64,000 nucleotides of DNA, taken from positions 62,001-126,000 of the forward strand of contig CAVSDH010000008.1 of the NCBI GenBank assembly GCA_963726765.1, in the 5' to 3' direction. The position numbers and the translations under genes were made by a program. The stretch is from CAIWHR01 sp963726765 (GTDB taxonomy: Bacteria; Pseudomonadota; Gammaproteobacteria; Burkholderiales; Casimicrobiaceae). Position 1 is the first letter of the stretch; every line of letters begins with the position of its first letter. A model generated the notes under the pieces. It had not been told where the DNA came from, did not search any database, and was given only the letters and a program-made list of their open reading frames with translations. Of the stretch, positions 16,279 through 24,719 are shown in pieces.

Positions 16279-17733
16279 TCAGAAGCGGGGAATGTCGGGG
16301 TGCGGCAGCTTGCCGTGATGGACGTGCATCTTGCCGAATTCGGCGCAGCGGTGCAGCGTGGGCACGCCCTTGCCGGGATTCAGCAGCGTGTTTGCGTCGA
16401 ATGCCGCCTTGATCGCGAGGAACCGCTCGAGCTCGCCGGGGCTGAACTGGACGCACATCTGCGGCAGTTTCTCGACGCCGACGCCGTGCTCGCCGGTGAT
16501 CGTGCCGCCGACCTCGATGCACAGCTCGAGGATCGCCGCGCCGAACGCCTCGGTGCGCGCCACTTCGCCTTCGACGTTCGCGTCGTACAGGATCAGCGGG
16601 TGCAGGTTGCCGTCGCCCGCGTGGAACACGTTCGCGCAGCGAAGCCCGTACTCCTTCGACAGCTCCTCGACACGCGCCAGCACCTGCGAGAGCGCCTTGC
16701 GCGGAATGGTACCGTCGATGCAGTAGTAATCCGGCGTGATACGGCCGATCGCGGGAAACGCCGCCTTCCGTCCCGACCAGAACAGAAGGCGTTGCGCTTC
16801 GTCCCTGGAGACGCGAACCTCGGTTGCGCCGGCCTCGGTGAGAACGCGGCGGATTTCCGCCATTTCGGCGGCGACTTCTTCCGGCGTGCCATCCGCTTCC
16901 ACCAGCAGCACGGCCTTGGCATCGAGCGGATAGTTCGCGTGGACGAATTCCTCGACGGCCCTCGTCGCGGCCTGATCCATCAGTTCGAGCCCCGCGGGCA
17001 CGATGCCGGCGGCGATGATCGCCGACACCGCCGCGCCCGCCGCGACGACGTCGTCGAACGCCGCCAGCGCCACCTGCGCCTGCTGCGGCTTGGGCGTCAG
17101 CTTGACCGTGACCTCGGTGATGACCGCGAGCAATCCTTCCGAGCCGTTGATGAGCGCGAGCAAATCGTATCCGGGGCCATCGAGCGCGTCGCCGCCGAAT
17201 TCGACGACCTCACCGGTGATGAGGACCGCGCGCACGCGGCGCACGTTGTGGACCGTGAGTCCGTACTTGAGGCAATGGACACCGCCGGCGTTCTCGGCGA
17301 CGTTGCCGCCGATCGTGCACGCGATCTGCGACGACGGGTCCGGCGCGTAGAAGAGGCCGTAGGGCGCGGCCGCTTCCGAGATGGCCAGATTGCGCACCCC
17401 CGGCTGCACGACGGCGGTACGTGCGAGCGGATCGATCGCGAGGATCTTCGTGAATTTCGCGAGCGAAAGCACGACGCCGTCGCGGTCGGGCATCGCGCCG
17501 CCCGAGAGGCTCGTACCGGCACCGCGCGCGACGACCGGCACCCGCGCCTCGTGGCATCGCTTGAGGACCGCGACCACCTGCGCCTCGGTGGCGGGAATCG
17601 CCACCGCAGCGGGAAGCGTGCGATAGATCGTCAGCGCGTCGCATTCGTAGGGGCGCGTTTCCTCCGGCAAGGTCAGCAATGCCGACGGTGGCAGGATGGC
17701 CGCGAGCTGAGCGTGGACGGCGGGGTCGAGCAT
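16279..17733 (-). CDS. glcD: Glycolate oxidase subunit GlcD
   Basis: Catalytic FAD subunit of glycolate oxidase, 484 residues, oxidising glycolate to glyoxylate. FAD-binding motifs are GAGTSLSGGAMP, IACTIGGNVAENAGG and INGSEGLLAVITEVTV. The C-terminal domain has FHAGDGNLHPLIL and GEHGVGVEKLPQM. Length and motifs match GlcD better than the neighbouring paralogue does. It is the first gene of the minus-strand run glcD, dehydrogenase, GST, glcE, glcF, thioesterase, and is divergent from dctP with 243 bases between them; that gap contains no further gene and presumably holds both promoters. Confidence 0.93.
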   Translation of the reverse strand: MLDPAVHAQLAAILPPSALLTLPEETRPYECDALTIYRTLPAAVAIPATEAQVVAVLKRCHEARVPVVARGAGTSLSGGAMPDRDGVVLSLAKFTKILAIDPLARTAVVQPGVRNLAISEAAAPYGLFYAPDPSSQIACTIGGNVAENAGGVHCLKYGLTVHNVRRVRAVLITGEVVEFGGDALDGPGYDLLALINGSEGLLAVITEVTVKLTPKPQQAQVALAAFDDVVAAGAAVSAIIAAGIVPAGLELMDQAATRAVEEFVHANYPLDAKAVLLVEADGTPEEVAAEMAEIRRVLTEAGATEVRVSRDEAQRLLFWSGRKAAFPAIGRITPDYYCIDGTIPRKALSQVLARVEELSKEYGLRCANVFHAGDGNLHPLILYDANVEGEVARTEAFGAAILELCIEVGGTITGEHGVGVEKLPQMCVQFSPGELERFLAIKAAFDANTLLNPGKGVPTLHRCAEFGKMHVHHGKLPHPDIPRF

Positions 17734-17976
17734 TGCGTCTGGGAAGTCGGGTCGCCGTGCGGCCAGGTCATGACCCGGGCGCTGTGCGCCGATTATTTCA
17801 CATTGCTCCCCCACAAGGGACGGTCTGCGACCTCCGAGCCGAAATCGTCCACGCCCTCGGGGCGACGGGGGCACGTTCCATCGCCCCTTCCGCCGCTCGT
17901 CGGCCAGGCTTAGAATCCGCGGCTCCGGGTCCCGATCGACAAGTGACGGCGCCCTCCACCCTGTCCGGAGTTCCCG

Positions 17977-18966
17977 ATGCCCCTGGTCCGTACCCTTGCC
18001 ACGCTGGCCGCTTCCGCGGCGCTCGCCTTGCTGGCGCTTGCCGCTCAACCGGTCGCGGCGCAGACGACGCTCAAGATGAACATCTCCGTGGCGCAGAATT
18101 CCCACTACGGCGTCGCGATCGACACGTTTGCGCGCGAGGTCGAAAAGCGCACCGGCGGACGCTATCGCGTCCAGAATTTCTATTCCGGCGCGCTGGGCGC
18201 CGAGCGGGAATCGGTCGAGGGCATTCAACTGGGCACGCTCGATCTGACCCTCACGTCGACAGGGCCGATACCGAATTTCGTCCCCGACGTTGCGATCCTC
18301 GACATTCCGTTCCTGTTTCGCGACTACGCGCAGGCGCGCGCCGTGCTCGACGGCCCGATCGGACAGGACATGCTGCAGAAATTCCCGCCGAAAGGCATCG
18401 TGGCGCTCGCGTGGGCCGAGAACGGCTTTCGCCACATGACGAACAGCAAGCGCGCCGTCAACCTGCCCGACGATCTCAAGGGCCTCAAGATGCGAACGAT
18501 GGAGAACCCCATCCACATCCAGGCGTACAAGCAGTTCGGCATCCTGCCGACGCCGATGGCGTTCACCGAGGTCTACACCGCGCTTCAGCAGGGCACGGTG
18601 GACGGCCAGGAGAATCCGCTGTCGGTCATCACGTCGGCGAAGCTCGACCAGGTGCAGAAAAACCTGACGTTGACGGGCCACGTGTATTCGCCGGCGCTCA
18701 TCCTGATGAACAAGGCGCAGTGGGACAAGCTCTCCCCGCAGGACAAGCAGGCGTTTCTCGAATCCGCGAAGGAGGCCGTCAAGGCGAATCGCGCCCGGAT
18801 CGACGAGGACGAGGCGAAGGCCGTCGCGGACCTCCGTGCGAAGGGGATGCTGATCGTGGAGACCGTCGACAAGTCGAAATTCCAGGCCGTGCTGACGCCG
18901 GTCTACGCCGACTTCGGCAAGCGCTTCGGCCAGGAGAACATCGACCGCATCAAGAATTACAAATGA
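17977..18966 (+). CDS. dctP: TRAP transporter substrate-binding protein DctP
   Basis: Periplasmic binding protein of a TRAP transporter for a C4-dicarboxylate or other small carboxylate. The 329-residue precursor has a signal peptide ending QPVAAQ. The mature protein shows the DctP pattern: the conserved stretch FPPKGIVALAWAENGFRHMTN contains the carboxylate-binding region, then LKGLKMRTMENP carries the conserved Arg, and TALQQGTVDGQENPL closes the cleft. The start ATG at 17977 has GGAG upstream. Its membrane partners dctQM are encoded just downstream but on the opposite strand, tail to tail. Next to the glycolate oxidase operon, so glycolate, lactate or a related acid is a reasonable substrate guess. 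Confidence 0.92.
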   Translation: MPLVRTLATLAASAALALLALAAQPVAAQTTLKMNISVAQNSHYGVAIDTFAREVEKRTGGRYRVQNFYSGALGAERESVEGIQLGTLDLTLTSTGPIPNFVPDVAILDIPFLFRDYAQARAVLDGPIGQDMLQKFPPKGIVALAWAENGFRHMTNSKRAVNLPDDLKGLKMRTMENPIHIQAYKQFGILPTPMAFTEVYTALQQGTVDGQENPLSVITSAKLDQVQKNLTLTGHVYSPALILMNKAQWDKLSPQDKQAFLESAKEAVKANRARIDEDEAKAVADLRAKGMLIVETVDKSKFQAVLTPVYADFGKRFGQENIDRIKNYK

Positions 18967-19009
18967 GGCCTGCCGAGGAGCGGTTCGGGGCCCGGGCCAC
19001 GGCGCATTC

Positions 19010-20293
19010 TCAGCGATAACCGAACGCGCCCGGCAGCAGCGTGCTGATCGCCGGGACGAGCGAGAGCAGCGCCAGCACCGCGATCTGCGCCCACAGGAAG
19101 GGCCAGAGCTCGCCGACCATCCGCGTCAGCGGCACCCGGGCAACCACGGAGGTCACGAACAGCAGCCCGCCAACCGGCGGCGTGATCATGCCCATCGTGA
19201 GGTTTACGATGACGATGATGCCGAATTGCAGATCGTTGATGCCGAGCGCATGCGCAATCGGCGCAAGAATCGGCACCAGCACGACCACGCCGGGCAGCGG
19301 CTCGATGAAGATGCCGAAGACGAGCAGCAGCACGTTCACGGCGAGAAGAAATGCAAGCGGCGGCAGGTCCGCGGCGACGATCAGCGCCGTCATCTGCTGC
19401 GGAATGCGCGACACGGTGAGCACCCAGGCGAACGCCGCCGACATCGCGACGATGATGAGCACCGATGCGGTCATCAGCGCCGAACGGGCGAGGATCGACG
19501 GCAGCGACCGCCATTCGAGCGAACGGTAGATCCAGCGCCCTGCGGCGAGCGCGTAGAACACGGCGACGACACTCGCTTCGGTGGGCGTGAAGGCGCCGGA
19601 CGCTATCCCGCCCAGGATCAGCACCGGCAGAACGAGAGCCGGCAGCGCGCGCCAGGTGTTGCGCACGTAGTCGCGAAGGGCCAGATCCTCGGCGATGCCG
19701 CGATAGTTGCGCCGGCTCGAGATGGCGTGATTGATCGCGGCCATCGCGATCGCGATCACGATGCCGGGAACCACACCGGCGATCATGAGTCCGACGAGGT
19801 TGATATCGGGATACGCGAGCGCGTAGATGATCATCGTAATCGACGGCGGGATGATCGGGCCCAGGATCGACACCGCGGCCGTGAGCGCGGCGGCGTACTC
19901 CGGGTGATAGCCGTCGCTGCGCATCATGCGGATCATGATCGCGCCGGGTCCCGCCGCGTCGGCCAATGCGGATCCGCTGATTCCCGAAAAGAACGTGATC
20001 GCCAGGATGTTGGTGTGCCCGAGCCCGCCGCGGAATCGTCCGACGAACTGGGACGCGAATCGCAACAGCACTTCGGACAGCGCGCCGCCGGTCATGAGCT
20101 CGGCGGTCAGGATGAAGAACGGCACCGCCATCAGCGCAAACACGTCGATGCCGCTGAAGAGATACTTGGGCAGCGCGATCGGAGGCAGACCACCGATCGT
20201 GATCGCCGCCAGGGTCGCTCCGCCGAGCGCGAAGGCGACCGGCACGCCGACGGCGAGCAGAACGATGCAGCCGACGAACAGCGTGGCGATCAC
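19010..20293 (-). CDS. dctM: TRAP transporter large membrane subunit DctM
   Basis: The 12-helix translocation subunit of a TRAP transporter, 427 residues, of the DctM/SiaM family. Hydrophobic segments run throughout. Conserved family features include PFFILTAELMTGGALSEVLL, FSGISGSALADAAGPG and ILGPIIPPSI near the middle, and the C-terminal NLTMGMITPPVGGLLFV. The GTG start at 20293 overlaps the dctQ stop by 4 bases. It uses a sodium gradient with DctQ and DctP; the binding protein is on the opposite strand 40 bases past its end. Confidence 0.93.
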   Translation of the reverse strand: MIATLFVGCIVLLAVGVPVAFALGGATLAAITIGGLPPIALPKYLFSGIDVFALMAVPFFILTAELMTGGALSEVLLRFASQFVGRFRGGLGHTNILAITFFSGISGSALADAAGPGAIMIRMMRSDGYHPEYAAALTAAVSILGPIIPPSITMIIYALAYPDINLVGLMIAGVVPGIVIAIAMAAINHAISSRRNYRGIAEDLALRDYVRNTWRALPALVLPVLILGGIASGAFTPTEASVVAVFYALAAGRWIYRSLEWRSLPSILARSALMTASVLIIVAMSAAFAWVLTVSRIPQQMTALIVAADLPPLAFLLAVNVLLLVFGIFIEPLPGVVVLVPILAPIAHALGINDLQFGIIVIVNLTMGMITPPVGGLLFVTSVVARVPLTRMVGELWPFLWAQIAVLALLSLVPAISTLLPGAFGYR

Positions 20294-20799
20294 ATCTTCA
20301 CCGCGTCCGCCTCGAACTCTTCCGAGGCGTGGAATCGCTTTTCCCGGATGTAGGGCATCGCCATCAGCAGAAGATGGACGATCATCAATCCGAATCCGAC
20401 CGGCATGGCGAGGTACACCGCCCCGATCGGAATCTCGAGCACAGGCGTGGTCTGACCCCACGTCAGGAGCGCGTAGCGCATGCCCAGCCAGACCATCGCC
20501 ACGAAGAACGCGAGCATCACGACGAAGATCGTGGCGCGAATGACGGGCGCGGCCCGTGGAAACCGGTCCTGCAGCGTGTCGATGCCTATGTGGGCGCCGT
20601 AGCGCAGCACGATGCCCGAGCCCAGGAACGTGAGCCAGATCATCAGGTAGCGCGACACTTCCTCGACCCACAGGATCGAGTGATCCGTCAGAAACCTCAG
20701 GGCCACGTTGGCGAACACCATCAGCGCCATCGCCGCGAGGATTGCGATCACGACCCAGCGATTGACGCGGAGCAGCGCACGGTCGAACGTCGTGAACAT
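20290..20799 (-). CDS. dctQ: TRAP transporter small membrane subunit DctQ
   Basis: Four-helix small subunit of 169 residues. Membrane segments lie at about residues 15-35, 48-68, 88-108 and 130-150. The family-typical WVEEVSRYLMIWLTFLGSG, with the conserved Glu-Glu-Arg, follows the first helix. The short cytoplasmic tail ends in charged residues. It is coupled to dctM by a 4-base overlap. The 124 bases upstream, before the tetR stop, hold no other gene. Confidence 0.9.
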   Translation of the reverse strand: MFTTFDRALLRVNRWVVIAILAAMALMVFANVALRFLTDHSILWVEEVSRYLMIWLTFLGSGIVLRYGAHIGIDTLQDRFPRAAPVIRATIFVVMLAFFVAMVWLGMRYALLTWGQTTPVLEIPIGAVYLAMPVGFGLMIVHLLLMAMPYIREKRFHASEEFEADAVKM

Positions 20800-20923
20800 G
20801 GCTTGGCGCGGGTGGAATGTTCGGCGCGCGATTGTGGCATGGAACGACATTTGCCGGTGCGCGACACCTGGCGTTTCGCGGCGGCGGAACCGCAACGAAG
20901 TGCGGTCAAGCGTGGCGGGAGCG

Positions 20924-21565
20924 CTACTCTCGGATCTCCGCGGACGTGGTCGTGCCGGTCCCCGCGGTGTCACCCTCGTCGAGCGCGAGCGCCGCGACCA
21001 GCATCGTCTCGGTGGCGCAGAGCACGCGCAGGCGCGCATGCGGAGCGGGAATCGTCCGCGCGAGCGCGACTGCACCGGCGCAGCTGGCGAAGACCGCGAT
21101 GGCGACGTCGCGCGACGACATGCCCGACACGGCCGGAAACCGGTGCGCGATGCGATGAAGCAGCGCGCCGGTGCGTTCACTGAATGCCGCCTGGAACGCG
21201 GGGCCGCCGCGCGCGACCTCCGGCAGCAGCAGCGTCAGCGGGCACGCGTGCGCCAGATCGCGTTCATCGGCCTGGTGCAGGTAGTGGTGGATCAACGCAC
21301 GCACCCACGTGCGGTCGTCCGAAATCTCCTCGAGCGGCGCCAGGAGGCGATCCATGCTTGCCTCGAGGCCGAAAAGCAGCGTCTCCCGCTCGAGATCGTC
21401 CTTGGACCGGAAGTGCGCGTAAAAGCCGCCGACCGTCAATCCGGCTCCCTTCATCACCGCGTCGATGGACGCGGCCTCGGCACCTCGTTCCTTCAGCAGG
21501 CGATCCGACGCGGCAAGAATTCGCGCGCGCGTCTGCCCCTTGTGTTCTGACGAATATCGTGCCAT
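20924..21565 (-). CDS. TetR/AcrR-family transcriptional repressor
   Basis: Repressor of about 213 residues. The helix-turn-helix runs RARILAASDRLLKERGAEAA, then IDAVMKGAGLTVGGFYAHF, the usual TetR recognition helix. The C-terminal ligand domain is of the TetR_C type found in regulators of efflux or stress genes. I use the ATG at 21565; an in-frame ATG 48 bases upstream would start inside the AT-rich operator and add a Cys/Ile/Tyr-rich peptide foreign to the family. Divergent from the GNAT gene, sharing the operator between them, so it probably represses itself and that gene. Confidence 0.87.
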   Translation of the reverse strand: MARYSSEHKGQTRARILAASDRLLKERGAEAASIDAVMKGAGLTVGGFYAHFRSKDDLERETLLFGLEASMDRLLAPLEEISDDRTWVRALIHHYLHQADERDLAHACPLTLLLPEVARGGPAFQAAFSERTGALLHRIAHRFPAVSGMSSRDVAIAVFASCAGAVALARTIPAPHARLRVLCATETMLVAALALDEGDTAGTGTTTSAEIRE

Positions 21566-21568
21566 GAT

Positions 21569-21588
21569 GTATATAATATTACATATAC
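21569..21588. promoter_or_regulatory. AT-rich operator and promoter between tetR and GNAT gene
   Basis: GTATAT and ATATAC are perfect 6-base inverted half-sites separated by 8 bases (AATATTAC, itself nearly palindromic). On the plus strand a perfect TATAAT lies at 21572-21577. The palindrome is 4 bases in front of the TetR start codon, where binding would block its own translation start region and promoter. The AT content is extreme for this GC-rich chromosome. Confidence 0.55.
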
Positions 21589-21657
21589 AATATAAATGCA
21601 ATTCAGGTAACAAGTCCGTCTTCCTGCAACCTGAGCCCCTAGTGCCTCGGAGGCCCC

Positions 21658-22230
21658 ATGCTGACGCAGAACCCGCCCCATTCCACTCTCACCGAGCCCT
21701 TTCTCCTGGCCGACGGTCGGCGTTTGGCGGTCCGCCCGATCACTCCCGCCTCGAAGCCGCTCATTGTCGCCGCCATGACGCGCCTGTCGCCCGAGTCCAT
21801 CCGGCGTCGCTTCTTCGGGCCACGGCGTGAATTGTCGGATCTCGAGCTTCATCGGCTGACCGCGCTCGACGGTTGGAACCAGTACGGACTGGGTGCCTGC
21901 GCACCGGCAAGCGACGGAACGCTCGAGGGGGTGGCCGTCGCGCGGTTCGTACGCACACCGGAAGCGCCCGCCACGGCCGAACTCGCGATCACCGTGGTCG
22001 ACGCCTATCAGGGCCGCGGCATCGGAAGGGCGCTCGTGTCGAGGCTTGCCGACGCCGCCGTCGTGCGTGGCGTGCGTGAGCTGCACGCGATCGTGCTTCC
22101 CGACAACGCCGCGGTCATCGGCCTGCTGCAACGTTTTGCGCCCTGGGCGCGCTGGCTGCGCGACGGCGACAACCTGAAGGCAGTGATATCGCTGCGGGCG
22201 GAACCCCTCGTGACGTCGGCGATCGGTTGA
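21658..22230 (+). CDS. GNAT-family acetyltransferase (Pat-like)
   Basis: Single-domain acetyltransferase of 190 residues. The N-terminal half (ADGRRLAVRPITPASKPLI, SPESIRRRFFGPRREL) resembles the GNAT domain of Pat/Pka-type protein acetyltransferases. The acetyl-CoA loop is VVDAYQGRGIGRALVSRL. No cyclic-nucleotide or ADP-forming ligase domain is attached. The neighbouring TetR gene suggests inducible control. Followed by about 200 bases without a gene before the convergent SDR. Substrate unknown. Confidence 0.82.
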   Translation: MLTQNPPHSTLTEPFLLADGRRLAVRPITPASKPLIVAAMTRLSPESIRRRFFGPRRELSDLELHRLTALDGWNQYGLGACAPASDGTLEGVAVARFVRTPEAPATAELAITVVDAYQGRGIGRALVSRLADAAVVRGVRELHAIVLPDNAAVIGLLQRFAPWARWLRDGDNLKAVISLRAEPLVTSAIG

Positions 22231-22429
22231 GCATTTCAGGCAACTCGGCCTTCGCATCCGTCCAGTCGTGCGCAAGGCAGTTGTCGGCCTCCAGCGGCGA
22301 TTCGCGATGCTCGATCCCGCGCGCTCGGTTCGGCCGACTGTTCGTGCCGGCAAATTTGATCTTTCGGCTCCGAACGCGCTCCCGCTAGCTCGCTCCAAGT
22401 TCGCGCCGTCGCGCGTCCCCTCTCCGCCG

Positions 22430-23186
22430 CTAAACACATCTCCCGCCGTCGACCTCGAGGCAGGCGCCGGTGATGAATGCGGCCTCGTCGGAGGCGAAGA
22501 AGACGGCCGCCGTGGCGATATCCGACGGCTGCGACAACCGTCCCAGCGGAATCGTCGCGATGAACTTCGCACGGATCTCGGGCGTGTCCTGCCCCATGAA
22601 ATCGGCGAGCATCGCCGTTTCACCCGCCACCGGATTGATGATGTTGACGCGGATGTTGTGCGGCGCGAGCTCCGCCGCCATCGACCTCGACGTCGTGATC
22701 GCCGCGCCCTTGCTCCCGTTGTACCAGGTGAGCCCGGGCCGGGGGCGTACGCCGGCCGTCGAGGCGATGGTGATGAAGACGCCGTTGCGCCGTTGGCGAA
22801 AATGCGGGACCGCGTGCTTTCGCCGTGAGAAAGAGACTCTTGACGTTGACGCGGTAGATCCGGTCGAACTCTTCCTCGGTCACGTCGAGCATCGACTGGT
22901 TGCGATGCGTCGTCCCCGCATTGTTGACCACGATGTCGAGGTCGCCGAAGACGGCCAGCGCCCGGGCGACCACGCGCGCCACGTCGGCGTCCTTCGAGAC
23001 GTCGCCCGCGCAGAATTCCGCCCTTCCTCCCGCGTCGACGATTTCCCGCGCGACGCGTTCGCCGTTGGCGACCGCGATGTCGTTGACGACGACCTTCGCC
23101 CCTTCGGCCGCGAATCGCCGCGCAATGCCCTCGCCGAACCCCGAGCCGGCGCCGGTGACGATCGCGACCTTGCCTTGAAGCTTCAT
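22430..23186 (-). CDS. Short-chain dehydrogenase/reductase (SDR), frame-disrupted
   Basis: Classical NAD(P)-dependent SDR of about 251 residues. The nucleotide loop is VTGAGSGFGEGIA, followed by NNAGT. The frame fails after VKSLFLTAK and resumes in the next frame with FITIASTAGVRPRPGLTWYN, holding the catalytic Ser, Tyr and Lys (YNGSKGA has Asn after Tyr as in some SDRs), and ends ITGACLEVDGG. Removing one A in the AAA at about 22819 restores KHAVPHFR, the usual sequence. It lies downstream of the aldehyde dehydrogenase on the same strand (gap about 60 bases). Probably a 3-oxoacyl-ACP-reductase-like enzyme; substrate not known. Confidence 0.82.
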
Positions 23187-23248
23187 GCTGTCATGCGCCA
23201 TTGATGAAATGTCTCGAGGCCGAATTCGACGTGCCGCGTCGGGGGCAC

Positions 23249-24719
23249 TCATCCGTGCTGCAACACGACCGTCTTGAGCACGGTGAAGCCGTGAAGCGCC
23301 TCGAAGCCTTTTTCGCGGCCGTACCCCGAATGCTTCACGCCGCCGAACGGCAGCTCGACACCACCACCGGCGCCGTAGTTGTTCACGAATACCTGTCCGC
23401 TGCGAATCGCGCGCGCCATCCGCAGTTGACGTCCGCCGTCGCGCGTCCAGACACCGCAAACGAGCCCGAAGGGCGTGCCATTGGCGATCCTCTGCGCGTC
23501 CGCCTCGTCGTCGAAGGGCATGGCTGCGAGCACGGGCCCGAACACCTCGTCGCAGGCCAGACGCGAATCCGGCGGCACGTCCCGGACAAGGCTAGGCTCG
23601 ACATAGTAGCCACCCGCGGGTGCATCGGACACGATCGTACCGGTACGCAACGACTGGATGGCCGTCACGCCGCACTTCGGCAAGGAACCCGCGCACGCGC
23701 TCCAGCTGGCTCGCCCGGATCAGCGGACCGCAGTCCAGGTCGGCGAACGCCGGTCCGACTTTGAGCGCAGCGAAGCGCGCAGCCAGTTTCTCCAGCAGCT
23801 CCTCGTAGCGCGAGCGCTCGACGACGAGCCGGCTGCCTGCCGAACACGTCTGCCCGGCGTTCTGCACGATCGCATTGACGATGACCGGCAATGCAGCTTC
23901 GAGATCGGCGTCGGCAAACACGACCTGCGCGCCTTTGCCGCCCAGCTCGAGCGTCACGGGACAGTGCCGCTTTGCCGCTTCGGCCGCCACCCAGGCGCCG
24001 GTTGCCGGCGATCCCGTAAACGAAAGGTGATCGACGCCCGGATGGGCGGCGAGCGCGGCGCCCGCTTCGCGTCCGAGCCCGGTGACGATGTTGAGTGCAC
24101 CGTCAGGCAAGCCGATTTCCGCAGCAAGTTCCGCCACGCGCAACAGCGACAGGCACGCGTCCTCCGCGGGCTTCACGACGCACGCGTTGCCCGCCGCCAG
24201 CGCGCCACCGACCGAGCGACCGAAAATCTGCAGCGGATAATTCCACGGGATGATGTGGCCGGTCACGCCGTGCGGCTCGCGCCAGGTCAATACGGTGAAA
24301 TTTGCCGGATAGGGAAGGGTGTCGCCGGTCAGCTTGTCGCACGCGCCACCGTAGAACTCGAAGTAGCGGGCGCATGCGGTGACGTCGTTCCTTGCCTGCG
24401 CGAGGGGCTTGCCGCAGTCGCGTGCCTCGACGAACGCAAGTTCGTCGGCGTGGTCGAGAATGGCGCGACCGAGTCTCGCGAGCAAGCGACCCTTTTCCGC
24501 CGGCGCGAGCCTGCTCCAATCGCCATCCGCCGCGCGCCGCGCAGATCGGACCGCCACGTCGATGTCCTGCGCCGTGCCGGAGGCGATGGCGGCGAACGGT
24601 CGACCGTCGGACGGATCGATCATCGGCAGCGTCGCACCGGCGATCGCCTCGACCCAGCGGTTGCCGATGAAATGCTGCGCCGGGGTGGTGACCGCCGGCA
24701 GCGGATGAGGTGCGTTCAT
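23249..24719 (-). CDS. NAD(P)-dependent aldehyde dehydrogenase, frame-disrupted
   Basis: Aldehyde dehydrogenase of about 490 residues. The motifs are PWNYPLQIF, FTGSPATGAWVA (cofactor site), LELGGKGAQVVF with the catalytic Glu and NAGQTCSAGSR with the catalytic Cys. The frame breaks after VRRDGHPVVA at about 23645 and resumes with APAGGYYVEPSLV, then EVFGPVLAAM and FGGVKHSGYGREKGFEAL. The two halves together are a complete enzyme, so an inserted base is likely. The ATG at 24719 overlaps the stop of the binding-protein gene (ATGA), linking it to an importer. Relatives act on betaine, gamma-aminobutyraldehyde or similar substrates. Confidence 0.88.
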
